Source of the DNA: JAHBNG01 sp039028975
GTDB taxonomy: Bacteria; Chloroflexota; Anaerolineae; Caldilineales; Caldilineaceae
Assembly (NCBI GenBank): GCA_039028975.1
Contig: JBCCHB010000035.1
Span: 49,905-113,904, forward strand
DNA length: 64,000 nucleotides
Reading direction: 5' to 3'
The translations under genes and the position numbers were made by a program. How positions within the stretch are numbered: the stretch's first letter is position 1; each line of letters opens with the position of its first letter. The notes beneath the pieces were generated by a model that was not told the DNA's origin, made no database searches, and saw nothing but the letters and a program-made list of their open reading frames with translations. Shown piece by piece: positions 56,005 through 64,000 of this stretch.

Positions 56005-57033
56005 ATGTCTAAAATACGCGTCGCCATCAATGGATTAGGTCGCATTGGGAAAAATATCTGTCGTGTGATTGTCCAAGACTTTCAGGAGCAGTTTGAGATT
56101 GTGGGGGCCAACGATCTGTTACCAGTGGATGACATAGCCATATCCATGCAGCGAGACTCAGTTCATGGACCCTTCCCTGTAGAAGTTAACACTCGTGCAG
56201 AGACCATTTTACAAATTGGGTCGCATCATGTAAAGGTATTTGCCGAGCCTGATGCCGTGAACATTGACTGGGCCAGTTTAAAGGTCGACGTTGTCTTTGA
56301 GTGTTCACGTTTCTATCTCACAAGCGCCAAGGCAGAAAGCCACATAAAAGCTGGAGCCAAGAAAGTTATCATGAGCGCACCACCCAAGGATGAGACACCG
56401 ATATTTGTGGTCGGTGTCAATGACGAGGCGATTACCCAAGAGTTAAGCATTCTTTCTAACGCCAGTTGCACCACCAACTGTCTGGCTCCAGTCACTAAGG
56501 CTCTCGACAAAGCGTTTGGTATTCTAGGTGGCCTCATTTCCACAACCCACGCCGCAACATCCGATCAGCATTTGGTAGATACTATCGGCGGTGCCAAAGA
56601 GCGGTCAGCCCTTAACAATATCATTCCAACGTCTACGGGTGCAGCACGTGCTATCGGCAAAGTCTTGCCTCACCTCGATGGCAAACTCAATGGGACAGCT
56701 CTGCGTGTACCTATCAACGATGGCTCTGTGGTAGAGGCCGTCTTTGTCATCGACCAAGCCGTCACGGTTGAGGACATTCATGCCGCCCTAACTGAGCAAG
56801 CAAAAGTACAAAATCGACGCAGCATGAACCATTCGGTCCTCTATGTTGGGACGCGATATCAAGTCAGTGCAGACTGTATCGGTGCCCCCTGGAGTTCCAT
56901 GGTGTTGACCAATAATACGCAGGTCATACCGTTAGGTGCAACGACGCTTGTGAAGCTGACGTCGTTCTATGACAACGAAATGGGTTATTCATATCGCATG
57001 GTTGATTTGGCGGCAGCAGCTATGAACGCATAA
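56005..57033 (+). CDS. gap: Glyceraldehyde-3-phosphate dehydrogenase, type I, divergent
   Basis: ATG 56005 has GGAGG at 55995-55999; an ATG at 55993 precedes that site and is less likely. The 342-aa protein has GLGRIGKN for NAD binding, catalytic Cys155 (NASCTTNC) and His182. The usual ECTGxF has become ECSRFY, and YTNDQ has become ATSDQ. It oxidises glyceraldehyde 3-phosphate to 1,3-bisphosphoglycerate with NAD(P). With no pgk or tpi near, and these changes, it may be a second, specialised isoform. Confidence 0.87.
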   Translation: MSKIRVAINGLGRIGKNICRVIVQDFQEQFEIVGANDLLPVDDIAISMQRDSVHGPFPVEVNTRAETILQIGSHHVKVFAEPDAVNIDWASLKVDVVFECSRFYLTSAKAESHIKAGAKKVIMSAPPKDETPIFVVGVNDEAITQELSILSNASCTTNCLAPVTKALDKAFGILGGLISTTHAATSDQHLVDTIGGAKERSALNNIIPTSTGAARAIGKVLPHLDGKLNGTALRVPINDGSVVEAVFVIDQAVTVEDIHAALTEQAKVQNRRSMNHSVLYVGTRYQVSADCIGAPWSSMVLTNNTQVIPLGATTLVKLTSFYDNEMGYSYRMVDLAAAAMNA

Positions 57034-57171
57034 AATATTGTGATTGAATCGTAGCCGCACCTGTGAGGTTTCATACTGACGGCTCTGTAACTGTATAGTT
57101 ATTTGCGCCTTACTGCACTAGCATATGAAGGCATACATAGATAATAGATAGGTTTGGCAATTGTAGCAATT

Positions 57172-57237
57172 GTAGCCCGTCCTTGTAGGGCGGGATGGTT
57201 GGACAGCCCTCCAATCCCGCCTACAAGGACGGGCTAC
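57172..57237. repeat. 31-bp-stem palindrome GTAGCCCGTCCTTGTAGG
   Basis: The stem from GTAGCCCGTCCTTGTAGG (57172) to its inverse ending GGGCTAC (57237) has one unpaired G and one mismatch, around an eight-base loop. It is flanked by a degenerate direct repeat (about 57090-57125 and 57250-57286). This looks like a mobile palindromic unit. Confidence 0.8.
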
Positions 57238-57310
57238 GATAACGAACAATAACCGTGTAATCATTTACGCCATGCTGTACTAGGGAAGCTACATCTCAAA
57301 CCGGCACGAG

Positions 57311-57384
57311 TATATCTTCACGGAACGAAAAGATTACAGATAACTAGCCACGTTTCCGTGTACTTTTCGCTCCGTGAAGGTATA
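57311..57384. terminator. Hairpin between convergent genes
   Basis: TATATCTTCACGGAACGAAAAG (first 20 bases listed at 57311-57330) pairs with the stretch at 57363-57384 with two mismatches. It lies between the converging gap and CocE-type genes and may end both transcripts. Confidence 0.6.
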
Positions 57385-57426
57385 AAAACTCGACTAATTT
57401 GTTAAGTATTTGCTATATGATAGTTT

Positions 57427-59133
57427 CTAGTTAGACGCGCGATAAACTGGTAGCTTCAGGTACGACTGACGATCTTCGTCATGATAGACTGTCTGATTGG
57501 CTGAAGCCATCTCTACACCATCTAAGGGCTCCTCACCTGTACCCAAGTTACGATTCCAACGCGGGTGAGCACCGCTGGCAACCTGAAGCCGTAGACAATT
57601 TCCCTGAGCAAATGAGTAAGCAGTGGGCCAAAGCCGAAAGGTTATTCTGAGGCTGCCATCTGCCTCTGGTTCAATATCCGGTGGCTTGATGCGTATCAAC
57701 CCATCGGTCACGTTCAGGGAGCGGCCATCGGGATAGACGTCACAGAGGCGGCCAAAGAAATCGGTATGCTCATTGGTGGAGCGGACGTAAAGCACCAATT
57801 CTGGCTCTCCCATGATTGCCAAATCAGCATCAAAGACTTGGCTTGTATAGCAGAGAATATCTTTGCGCTCTTCCAATTCACGATTATCCTGACGCCCGGC
57901 CTTGGGGCTTAGAACGGCACCACCGATGGTTGGCGTCGGAGCGGCTGGGTCGTAGACGTAGCGGTCCGGCTCTTCCTGGCTGCCCGGCGGTTCAGTAGAC
58001 AGCTTCTGTTCGGCGCACAGATAGATGTGCTGTGACGTAGTTGGCGGAGGCCAATCATCTAACTCACGCCATTCATCACACCCCATCATGAAGACCCGAA
58101 CAGGCTTAGTGGGCAGACGCTCCGTTTTTTCGCGCAGATGCCCCTCAAACCAAGCTAGTGACTCGGGTAGCACAAAGTCGCCCAACGCTCGGTCTGTATG
58201 ATGCCAGGGGCCAATGGTTAAGTTGGGCTGCTTTCCAGCACCGCGCAATACTTGGTAATCCGCCAACTGCTCGCGTAAGAAGACGTCATACCAGCCAGCC
58301 ACAAGACACACTTCTGCATCACTCTTCATCAAAGTGCTGGATAGATCAATTGCTTGCCAAAATGGACTTTGAACATCACATTCCTCTAATGCTTTGACAA
58401 AGTTGACGCCATCGGCAATCGGTAATGAATGGGCTGCGCTAATTAGCGGAGTTTGGTTGGTCGCATTGGTAATGGCCGTCTCTTGCTGATTCAGATGCTT
58501 TATGCGCTTGAAGATAGAGCCGTCAGGCATACCTGTTAGATACTGAAGCCGAAAAAGCGTATCTACTGCGGGAATGCCGTCGGGATGCAAGACGGTCGAC
58601 CAGTTTGTCGCCGTCGTCACCGGAAAAACGGCTACTTTTTTCAATTCAGGGACTTCGGCAGCCAGCGCAGCCCACTGGACATAGCCCAAGTAGCTGGCAC
58701 CCCACAGGCCCAGTTCTCCGTTGAACCAAGGTTGAGTAGCCAACCAATCAAGGGTATCGCGCCCATCTTTTACTTCATGACTGAGGGACATAGGATGATC
58801 AGAGTTACGCCACGGCCGCTTGTGGGTATCTTGCAGAAGGAGATGGAAGCCCCGTTCAGCAAAGCGGTGAGCCACGTAGCGATAGAGTAGGCTAAATGGT
58901 GCGCCACCCCAGCTCCGGCCCCAGGGAGAACGAATCAGAATCGTTGGATAGGTGGCATCACTTTTGGGTGCAAAATGATCAGCGTAAAGTATCTCCCCAT
59001 CGGACATGGGAATGGCGATATCTCTATGAACGACAACACCATTTTCGATGGGGGGCAACTTGAGGAGGCGTGCCAACAGTTGACGCCAGAAAGGCTTAGA
59101 CGAAGAAGATCTAACTCTGTCGAATTGCTTCAT
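57427..59133 (-). CDS. CocE/NonD family hydrolase
   Basis: A 568-aa protein; AAAGGAG precedes ATG 59133. Alpha/beta hydrolase domain with nucleophile Ser147 (LWGASYLGY), likely acid in VAGWYDVFLREQ and His in IGPWHHT. The C-terminal 200 residues form the jelly-roll found in cocaine-esterase and X-Pro dipeptidyl-peptidase-like enzymes. It probably hydrolyses esters or acyl peptides; the substrate is unknown. No signal peptide is visible. Confidence 0.9.
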   Translation of the reverse strand: MKQFDRVRSSSSKPFWRQLLARLLKLPPIENGVVVHRDIAIPMSDGEILYADHFAPKSDATYPTILIRSPWGRSWGGAPFSLLYRYVAHRFAERGFHLLLQDTHKRPWRNSDHPMSLSHEVKDGRDTLDWLATQPWFNGELGLWGASYLGYVQWAALAAEVPELKKVAVFPVTTATNWSTVLHPDGIPAVDTLFRLQYLTGMPDGSIFKRIKHLNQQETAITNATNQTPLISAAHSLPIADGVNFVKALEECDVQSPFWQAIDLSSTLMKSDAEVCLVAGWYDVFLREQLADYQVLRGAGKQPNLTIGPWHHTDRALGDFVLPESLAWFEGHLREKTERLPTKPVRVFMMGCDEWRELDDWPPPTTSQHIYLCAEQKLSTEPPGSQEEPDRYVYDPAAPTPTIGGAVLSPKAGRQDNRELEERKDILCYTSQVFDADLAIMGEPELVLYVRSTNEHTDFFGRLCDVYPDGRSLNVTDGLIRIKPPDIEPEADGSLRITFRLWPTAYSFAQGNCLRLQVASGAHPRWNRNLGTGEEPLDGVEMASANQTVYHDEDRQSYLKLPVYRASN

Positions 59134-59302
59134 TGTTCACTCCTTTGTGATCAATAAATCGATTAAGTGACAAGTAGATAGAACGATCGGCCAGAAGTTG
59201 TGAAATAATGCACAATCTTATCAAAAGTATAGCTGAGCCTTGTCGGAATGTCAACCCCGAATTATTTAGGATTGAATCGGTTGCATCCCAGATTTTGGGG
59301 GC

Positions 59303-59340
59303 TTGACAAGTAAATTTTTCTCTGTTAATCTTGCTATAGT
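59303..59340 (+). promoter_or_regulatory. Candidate promoter of the structured RNA
   Basis: TTGACA (59303-59308) is followed after 17 bp by TAATCT (59326-59331), a weak -10. An alternative extended -10 TGCTATAGT lies at 59332-59340. Either would start transcription at about 59340-59348. Confidence 0.5.
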
Positions 59341-59344
59341 GATG

Positions 59345-59645
59345 CAAACTAAGAATCTAAATCACCAAATTTTCTGTATCACCATTCAACATACCGAATC
59401 ATGAGTTTATCCACCAATAATTACGCACGATTTTGCTCTCAGCAAAAATATGCCCTCTTTGACAAAGGGATGAGTGCGCCTATTGGTCATAAACTTGTGT
59501 TCTAGAGAACTTGTCTCGCCTGATAAAAGTGTGCAATGTAACGATGGGGAAGTCGTACTTGTCAATTTTGTACACTTTCATCTGACGAGCAGAGAACAAC
59601 AGTTAAGGGTCGTGGGCGCAAACTTCTTGCCCCACGGCCTTTTTT
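59345..59645 (+). ncRNA. Candidate structured non-coding RNA or leader
   Basis: No gene is readable here, but paired segments are dense. CCAATA (59414-59419) with TATTGG (59481-59486) and CGCAC (59424-59428) with GTGCG (59474-59478) close a junction holding TTTTGC/GCAAAA and CCCTCTTTG/CAAAGGG hairpins. GTTCT/AGAAC follows, then AAAGTGTGCAA (59526-59536) with TTGTACACTTT (59568-59578) around GTAACGA/TCGTAC. A terminator ends it. I do not match it to a known RNA family. It could be a small RNA or the attenuated leader of the methyltransferase at 59869. Confidence 0.5.
59608..59645 (+). terminator. Intrinsic terminator 1
   Basis: GGTCGTGGG-C-GCAA pairs with TTGC-CCCACGGCC (stem about 13 bp, one bulge), followed by six T at 59640-59645. 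Confidence 0.85.
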
Positions 59646-59688
59646 GATCGTACCTCTCTTTTGATTTTCTGCAAGGATAGTGACGGTG

Positions 59689-59717
59689 GCCGTGGGAATC
59701 GCTTCCACGGCTTTTTT
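59689..59717 (+). terminator. Intrinsic terminator 2
   Basis: GCCGTGG (59689-59695) pairs perfectly with CCACGGC (59705-59711), followed by six T (59712-59717). It is the second terminator within 80 bp, suggesting stringent termination or attenuation. Confidence 0.88.
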
Positions 59718-59868
59718 CATTGGTCATTATTCATCACATCTTGGAGATCGAACATGTTGATACACACATGGAATACCTGTCGGTTGAACGGCTACCAGAA
59801 AATCTTTGCCTGCACAACAGTTGCTCTATCGATAAGCTGCGGGCTGAACCCTGTCGAGAGGTTCCATC

Positions 59869-60666
59869 ATGCGCATTACAAGTCTACAAAACCCACGTAT
59901 TAAGAACGTTGTTAAACTACAACAAAGTCGCCAACGCACGAGGCAGAGAAAGTTTCTTATTGAGGGGTATCGAGCGATCTTACACGCGGTGGAACGACGC
60001 TACCCGCTTCAGGAGCTATATATCTGCCCTTCGCTCTTTTTTGGCAAAAATGAGTCAGCCTTAATTCAACGGGCAGCAGATGCAGGAGTTGCCATCATTG
60101 AGGTAGATGAATCACCGTTTCGCAAAATGGCCATACGTCAACGCCCAGAAGGCCTGCTTGCGGTTGCGCCACAGCTCCACCATTTGTTGGTCGATCATCA
60201 ACCAATGAATGATGGCTTCTACCTGATTGCCGAAGCAATTGAAAAGCCAGGGAATCTAGGCACGATTCTGCGTTCGGCAGATGGAGCCGGTGCGAGTGGT
60301 GTAATCGTCTCTAATCCGGGGACCGACCTCTGGCATCCTGATGTGGTGCGGGGTAGTGTGGGCGCGTTTTTCGCCATGCCGCTCTTTCAATCAACAACGA
60401 AGGAAACAATCGCTTGGTGCTGTCAACATGGCATTCGTACGCTCGCCGCCACACCCCAGGCCAAGCAACTCTATACTGATGCGAACATGATTGGCCCCAT
60501 CGCCATTGCCGTTGGTACTGAACAGTATGGCCTGAGCGACGCTTGGCTCTCCCAAGCCGATGAGCGTATCAAGCTGCCCATGTTTGGCTCGGCTAACTCG
60601 CTTAATGTTGCGGTTGCGGCGACGATTTTGTTATATGAGGTAGTACGGCAAAGGATGGAGCGATGA
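59869..60666 (+). CDS. TrmH/SpoU family RNA 2'-O-methyltransferase
   Basis: A 265-aa protein. An N-terminal substrate-binding domain (MRITSLQNPRIKNVVKL, RKFLIEGYRAI) precedes the SPOUT catalytic domain with the knot motifs: EKPGNLGTILRSADG (motif 1), IAIAVGTEQYGLSDAWL (motif 2) and LPMFGSANSLNVAVAATILLYE (motif 3). It methylates a ribose in 23S rRNA or tRNA; the site is not deducible. GAGAGG precedes ATG 59869. It lies downstream of the two tandem terminators. Confidence 0.92.
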   Translation: MRITSLQNPRIKNVVKLQQSRQRTRQRKFLIEGYRAILHAVERRYPLQELYICPSLFFGKNESALIQRAADAGVAIIEVDESPFRKMAIRQRPEGLLAVAPQLHHLLVDHQPMNDGFYLIAEAIEKPGNLGTILRSADGAGASGVIVSNPGTDLWHPDVVRGSVGAFFAMPLFQSTTKETIAWCCQHGIRTLAATPQAKQLYTDANMIGPIAIAVGTEQYGLSDAWLSQADERIKLPMFGSANSLNVAVAATILLYEVVRQRMER

Positions 60667-60726
60667 CAAGGTGACAGGGAAACACGGTGACGCTATGCGC
60701 CCCGTTTTCCCTTCTCTCCTCTTCTG

Positions 60727-62181
60727 TCACCCTAGCTCTCTCTTATACCACGTCGTCTGGGATTTAACTGCAAACCCAACCGACATCGCTGTTTGGCGCA
60801 TGGCAACATTGCTCCTTGATGTATTCGTCCCTGCCAAGCCCATCCCTCGGTCTTTGAGCATCCTTAGGCCGGTTGAGAGAAGCGCTTTGGCAAGGCCACG
60901 CTGCTGATAGTTGGGATGCGTTCCGAGCGGATCCAGCCAACCGATTTTCTGACCCGTTTGCCGATTCTCTTCCTCGCTGATGGACGCCATGCAGAAAGCA
61001 ACCCACAGACCTTCAGGCGAAACGACGACAAGATCGAGTGTTGGATCATATTCCGATGTGCGCATCATGGCCAGACGGTAGTCTACCGTCATGTTTTGGG
61101 TGCCAAAGGCGGCGCGGTGGAGTTCAACCATACGCTGAACATCCTCTTCACCAGCCACATGCTGGATTGTATAGCCTGGCGGCAACTGCGGCTTCGGGAT
61201 CGGTTCGGATAAAGAACGCTCCAAATGCATGTTGATAAACGGTTCGGCCTCAAATCCCTGTTGGGTGAGGAGGGCTATCCTGTCTTGGTTATCGTCCAGA
61301 CAGTTGGTTCGAATGGCGGATGCGCCAGCTTTCTGTAGGGCTTTCTCACCCCAGGTAATCATCTCGTTGCCGATTTGGCTGTAGCCTGAGCCGTGCTTGA
61401 TTTCAAAGGTCAATTGGCTGTAAGTCGGATCAATCATCGCGAAACCAACCATTTGGCCTTTTTGATCTTCCCACAGACGAGTATTGGATTGGGTTTCTGG
61501 CACACCCCAAAGTTCCTGCAAATCAACAGTGCCAGGATAGTCATCTACTCGGTCTTTGGGGCGTTCCTGAAGCAGTGCCAGTGTGTCTGTCACATCTTGC
61601 TGAAATGTTGCGTCCTTTGATGGGCGCTGCTGGGTTAAGTTTTGTTCGATCATATGTATGGTTCTCTCTTTCAGCCGCTGACGGGCATGATATAGACGCA
61701 TTTTTACTGTGGAGACGGGAATGCTGAGAAATTCGCTTATTTCAGCCTGGGAGTATTCCCCAATATAGAAGAGGGCAATGATCTCGCGCTGAGCGTCAGG
61801 CAGCGATTCAATGGCCTCTAATATCTCACGATGACGCTGCTGGCGCATCACATGGTCATGCAATTCTACTTCTGGTGATGCGAGCGTTTCAGTCAGCTCA
61901 AGCGGGACCAAAGACGGCTGCCTGCGGCGTGTGGTTCGATGGATTCTCGTATGAACAATCCGTTGAAACCAGCCAGGGAAGGCCGCTGGATCACGCAGCT
62001 TTTCAATAGAATAATAGGCCGAAATGAATGCTTCTTGTGCCACATCTTTGGCCATTTCCATATCGTGCAATGTGGCGTAGGCGTACCCTACGGCCATATC
62101 TTGGAACCGGTCGATCACTGTAGCGTATAGCTCTGTTTCACCGTGTTGAATACGTACAATGGTATCTGCTAAATCGTTCAA
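60727..62181 (-). CDS. ECF sigma factor fused to GNAT acetyltransferase (484 aa)
   Basis: The start is TTG 62181; an in-frame stop lies four codons before it. Residues about 12-85 are sigma region 2 (ATLHDMEMAKDVAQEAFISAYY), 115-175 region 4 (SLPDAQREIIALFYIGEYSQAEI, then the VSTVKMRLYHARQRL recognition helix). From about 210 to the end are two GNAT-like halves; the second has the acetyl-CoA loop QQRGLAKALL (Gln426-Arg-Gly) and an ASxSEEE strand. This fusion would join transcription initiation to an acetyl-transfer or acyl-CoA-sensing domain. A paralogue scrap lies at 38635-38838. The neighbour across the gap is another regulator-GNAT fusion. Confidence 0.88.
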   Translation of the reverse strand: MNDLADTIVRIQHGETELYATVIDRFQDMAVGYAYATLHDMEMAKDVAQEAFISAYYSIEKLRDPAAFPGWFQRIVHTRIHRTTRRRQPSLVPLELTETLASPEVELHDHVMRQQRHREILEAIESLPDAQREIIALFYIGEYSQAEISEFLSIPVSTVKMRLYHARQRLKERTIHMIEQNLTQQRPSKDATFQQDVTDTLALLQERPKDRVDDYPGTVDLQELWGVPETQSNTRLWEDQKGQMVGFAMIDPTYSQLTFEIKHGSGYSQIGNEMITWGEKALQKAGASAIRTNCLDDNQDRIALLTQQGFEAEPFINMHLERSLSEPIPKPQLPPGYTIQHVAGEEDVQRMVELHRAAFGTQNMTVDYRLAMMRTSEYDPTLDLVVVSPEGLWVAFCMASISEEENRQTGQKIGWLDPLGTHPNYQQRGLAKALLSTGLRMLKDRGMGLAGTNTSRSNVAMRQTAMSVGFAVKSQTTWYKRELG

Positions 62182-62286
62182 TATATTCTCATTTCATCGC
62201 ATATTCAGTGGACAGCAATTAGCCAAGCCCGGTCATTTCAAACGGAGTCGAGAAATCTTCCGTTACTCACTCTGACACTATGGTTA

Positions 62287-62697
62287 GCCCTGTAGATAAA
62301 CAAAGATGACAAGATTAAAAAGATGAAGAATCTGAGTAATCTTCTAAACTTTGTTCAATTTTCATTCCTTGTGGTGCAACCTGGTGCATTTCTGCCCTGT
62401 AGATAAACAAAGATGACAAGATTAAAAAGATGAAGAATCTGAGTAATCTTCTAAACTTTGTTTAATTTTTATTCCCTGTGGTGCAGCCTGGTGCATTTCT
62501 GCCCTGTAGATAAACAAAGATTGCAAGATTAAAAAGATGAAGAGTCTGAATAATCTTATAATCTTTGTTCAATTTTCATTCCCTGTGGTGCAGCCTGCTG
62601 CATTTCTGCCCTGTAGATAACAAAGATAACAAGATGAAGAATCTGAATAATCTTTGTTCGCTTTCCCTTTCCTATGTGTAGCCTGTTGCATGTCTAA
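62287..62697. repeat. Four tandem 107-bp repeats with internal hairpins
   Basis: Units begin GCCCTGTAGATAAACAAAGAT at 62287, 62394, 62501 and 62608 (the last is degenerate). Each holds AACAAAGATT...AAGATTA paired with TAATCTT...AATCTTTGTT, clearest in unit 3, and ends in GTGGTGCARCCTG-type sequence. They fill the gap between the divergent sigma-GNAT and AraC-GNAT genes. One diverged head is also at 29109-29155. Confidence 0.92.
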
Positions 62698-62884
62698 CTA
62701 CCGATATTGAAGGCCCTCTACCGAGTAAGAGCCAGATAGGCGCTCTGAGGTTTCAAAAAGTATGTCAAGTCAAATTTTGGTCTATTTGGGATTGTTGACA
62801 TCTATTCTACATCATAGCTCGACAAGTGTAGATAGCACATCCTATCAAGACTTAGCCTCAAGCATCTGCTATACTTTGATTATC

Positions 62885-63877
62885 ATGAACGCCCATGCGC
62901 CTATCAACCAATCCATCAACTATATTGAGAGTCATCTGACTGAAGCGGCTACGGTGGAGAAGGTCGCGGCAGCCGCAGGCTACTCTCGCCATCACTTTAG
63001 CAGACTATTTCTAGCCTTGACTGGTTTGTCGCCGGCCAGCTATTTGCGTAAGCGACGCCTCAGTGAAGCCGCGCGAGAATTAGTCACCTCTTCCCGACGC
63101 ATTTTGGATATTGCCTTGGACTACCAATTTGGCTCCCACGAAGCCTTTGCCCGTTCATTCAAACAAGAGTTTGGCGTCAGCCCCGGTTCCTATCGCCAAC
63201 GAGGGCGCTTATATCAACTGTGGGGCAGGATTTCGTTGGGGCTATCGAATCTGCTCTACCCAGGTCAAGGCATCAGCAAGACACCCAAGCTGTTCATCCC
63301 TGAACGAAAGATCGTAGAGGCGGTAATTGCCCCTCATACTCAATTAGATGGCATTCCCGATATCATTGAAGACGCCATTGTCGCCACAAAAAAGCCCCTT
63401 ACGATTCGTCGCGCCCATCGCCAAGATCTACCGGCACTCTGCTGGTTGTATCATGAATTACACGAGTCGACCACGCAAGGTGTTCCAGAGCGGCTACAAA
63501 GTTTGGGGGACTATGAATGCTTTGATGCATCCGTTCTCTCATTGAATTTGCGAAAATTGATGAGCACGCTCGACGTGTCAATTTGGGTGGCGGAAGTCAA
63601 TGACGAAGTGGTTGGCCTGGCGGAAGTTATGCTACGCGAGGATGAGCAAAGCAATATGATTGTTGCGTATCGTTATGGGTATCTGCAAAGTTTAGTCGTT
63701 CGCCAACCGTTGCGCGGTCATGGAATTGGTGAAAAGCTGCTACAAGCCGCTGAAGCATGGTCACGTGAGCAGGGGGCGACCGAATTGCGCTTGGATACAT
63801 GGGAATTGGACCAAGGGCCACTGCAATTTTATGAGCAGCAAGGATACCGGACCTTGCGTCTTGAGTTTGGCTGTTAG
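62885..63877 (+). CDS. AraC DNA-binding domain fused to GNAT acetyltransferase (330 aa)
   Basis: ATG 62885 (MNAHAPINQSINYIE) is preferred over 62762, whose extra 41 residues look non-coding. Residues about 5-105 are the two AraC helix-turn-helix units (TVEKVAAAAGYSRHHFSRLF and ILDIALDYQFGSHEAFARSFKQEFGVSPGSYR), placed N-terminally as in Rob-like proteins. After a linker, residues 180-330 are GNAT with VVRQPLRGHGIGEKLLQAA as the acetyl-CoA loop and FYEQQGYR near the end. It may sense acyl-CoA or modify a protein or drug. It diverges from sigma-GNAT across the tandem repeats. Confidence 0.88.
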   Translation: MNAHAPINQSINYIESHLTEAATVEKVAAAAGYSRHHFSRLFLALTGLSPASYLRKRRLSEAARELVTSSRRILDIALDYQFGSHEAFARSFKQEFGVSPGSYRQRGRLYQLWGRISLGLSNLLYPGQGISKTPKLFIPERKIVEAVIAPHTQLDGIPDIIEDAIVATKKPLTIRRAHRQDLPALCWLYHELHESTTQGVPERLQSLGDYECFDASVLSLNLRKLMSTLDVSIWVAEVNDEVVGLAEVMLREDEQSNMIVAYRYGYLQSLVVRQPLRGHGIGEKLLQAAEAWSREQGATELRLDTWELDQGPLQFYEQQGYRTLRLEFGC

Positions 63878-64000
63878 GGCATAGAAAAAAGAGGTCAAGC
63901 ATAGGAGCATGACCGAAATAGAAAAAAGTTGGTTAAAAAAGCCGCTGAAGGCCCTCAAGGAGGGTAAACGGGCATAAAAAAGGAGACTAGAATCTGGCCG

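Noticed and set aside
59345..59645. T-box leader or tmRNA
   Set aside because: No AGGGTGGNACCGCG T-box sequence, and no tRNA-like ends or tag frame.
62287..62697. CRISPR array
   Set aside because: Units are 107 bp, drift gradually and have no unique spacers between constant repeats.
63910..63978. 22-codon lysine-rich open frame at the window end
   Set aside because: AGGAG is only one base from the ATG, and composition is simple; I cannot support it as a gene.
1..64000. tRNA or rRNA genes
   Set aside because: No cloverleaf with a T-loop GTTCGA-type sequence or rRNA-like block was seen by eye; a tRNA scan would be decisive.

Overview
The window looks like a chromosomal segment of a filamentous or gliding member of the Chloroflexota (Anaerolineae/Ardenticatenia-like). 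This is inferred from moderate GC, very large secreted DUF11/SdrD-type proteins, ELWxxDGT repeat proteins, tails of the form aromatic-LPL-hydrophobic, and a diderm-unlike gene set. No rRNA, tRNA, phage or IS gene was seen. The first 20 kb is a secretome block: the C-terminal end of one DUF11-type protein, a tandem paralogue of 1646 aa (646-5586), a 2658-aa mosaic protein carrying five cadherin-like repeats, leucine-rich repeats and a metzincin protease (6159-14135), a SAM methyltransferase, a secreted two-domain phospholipase-D-like protein split by a one-base frameshift (15186-16672), and an ELWxxDGT repeat protein (17094-19916).

From 20 to 31 kb lie housekeeping genes: a divergent PAP2 protein with xseB, a DUF309 protein with a receiver-like N-terminus, a class IV aminotransferase, a lone receiver protein, secD-secF, a MoxR/DUF58 pair, an MFS transporter and a small lipoprotein. 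At 31-38.5 kb a minus-strand cluster reads ECF sigma factor (five-fold N-terminal 11-aa repeats, C-terminal zinc ribbons), HEAT-repeat protein with an extra C-terminal domain, then two ABC exporter halves whose degenerate and consensus ATP sites are complementary.

From 38.6 to 42 kb is a gene graveyard: a sigma-factor scrap, a scrap of an NB-ARC-type activator, a frameshifted copy of the tail of the 2658-aa protein, and a frameshifted PD-(D/E)XK-like gene. An intact MerR-family regulator there keeps a textbook 19-bp-spacer promoter. From 42 to 55 kb follow a CAP-domain protein, a BMP-type nucleoside uptake system without its ATPase, selD, plsC, a membrane protein, an FAH/SDR pair, a LysE/AraC pair and a small HTH protein. 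selD (47247-48359) has an in-frame TGA at codon 17 followed by a SECIS-like hairpin, so this organism very probably makes selenoproteins.

The last 9 kb holds a divergent GAPDH, a CocE-type hydrolase, a candidate structured non-coding RNA with two tandem terminators, a SpoU-type RNA methyltransferase, and two divergent regulator-acetyltransferase fusions: an ECF sigma factor fused to GNAT and an AraC DNA-binding domain fused to GNAT. Between them sit four tandem 107-bp hairpin repeats. Intergenic DNA throughout is rich in long palindromes and small dispersed repeat families.
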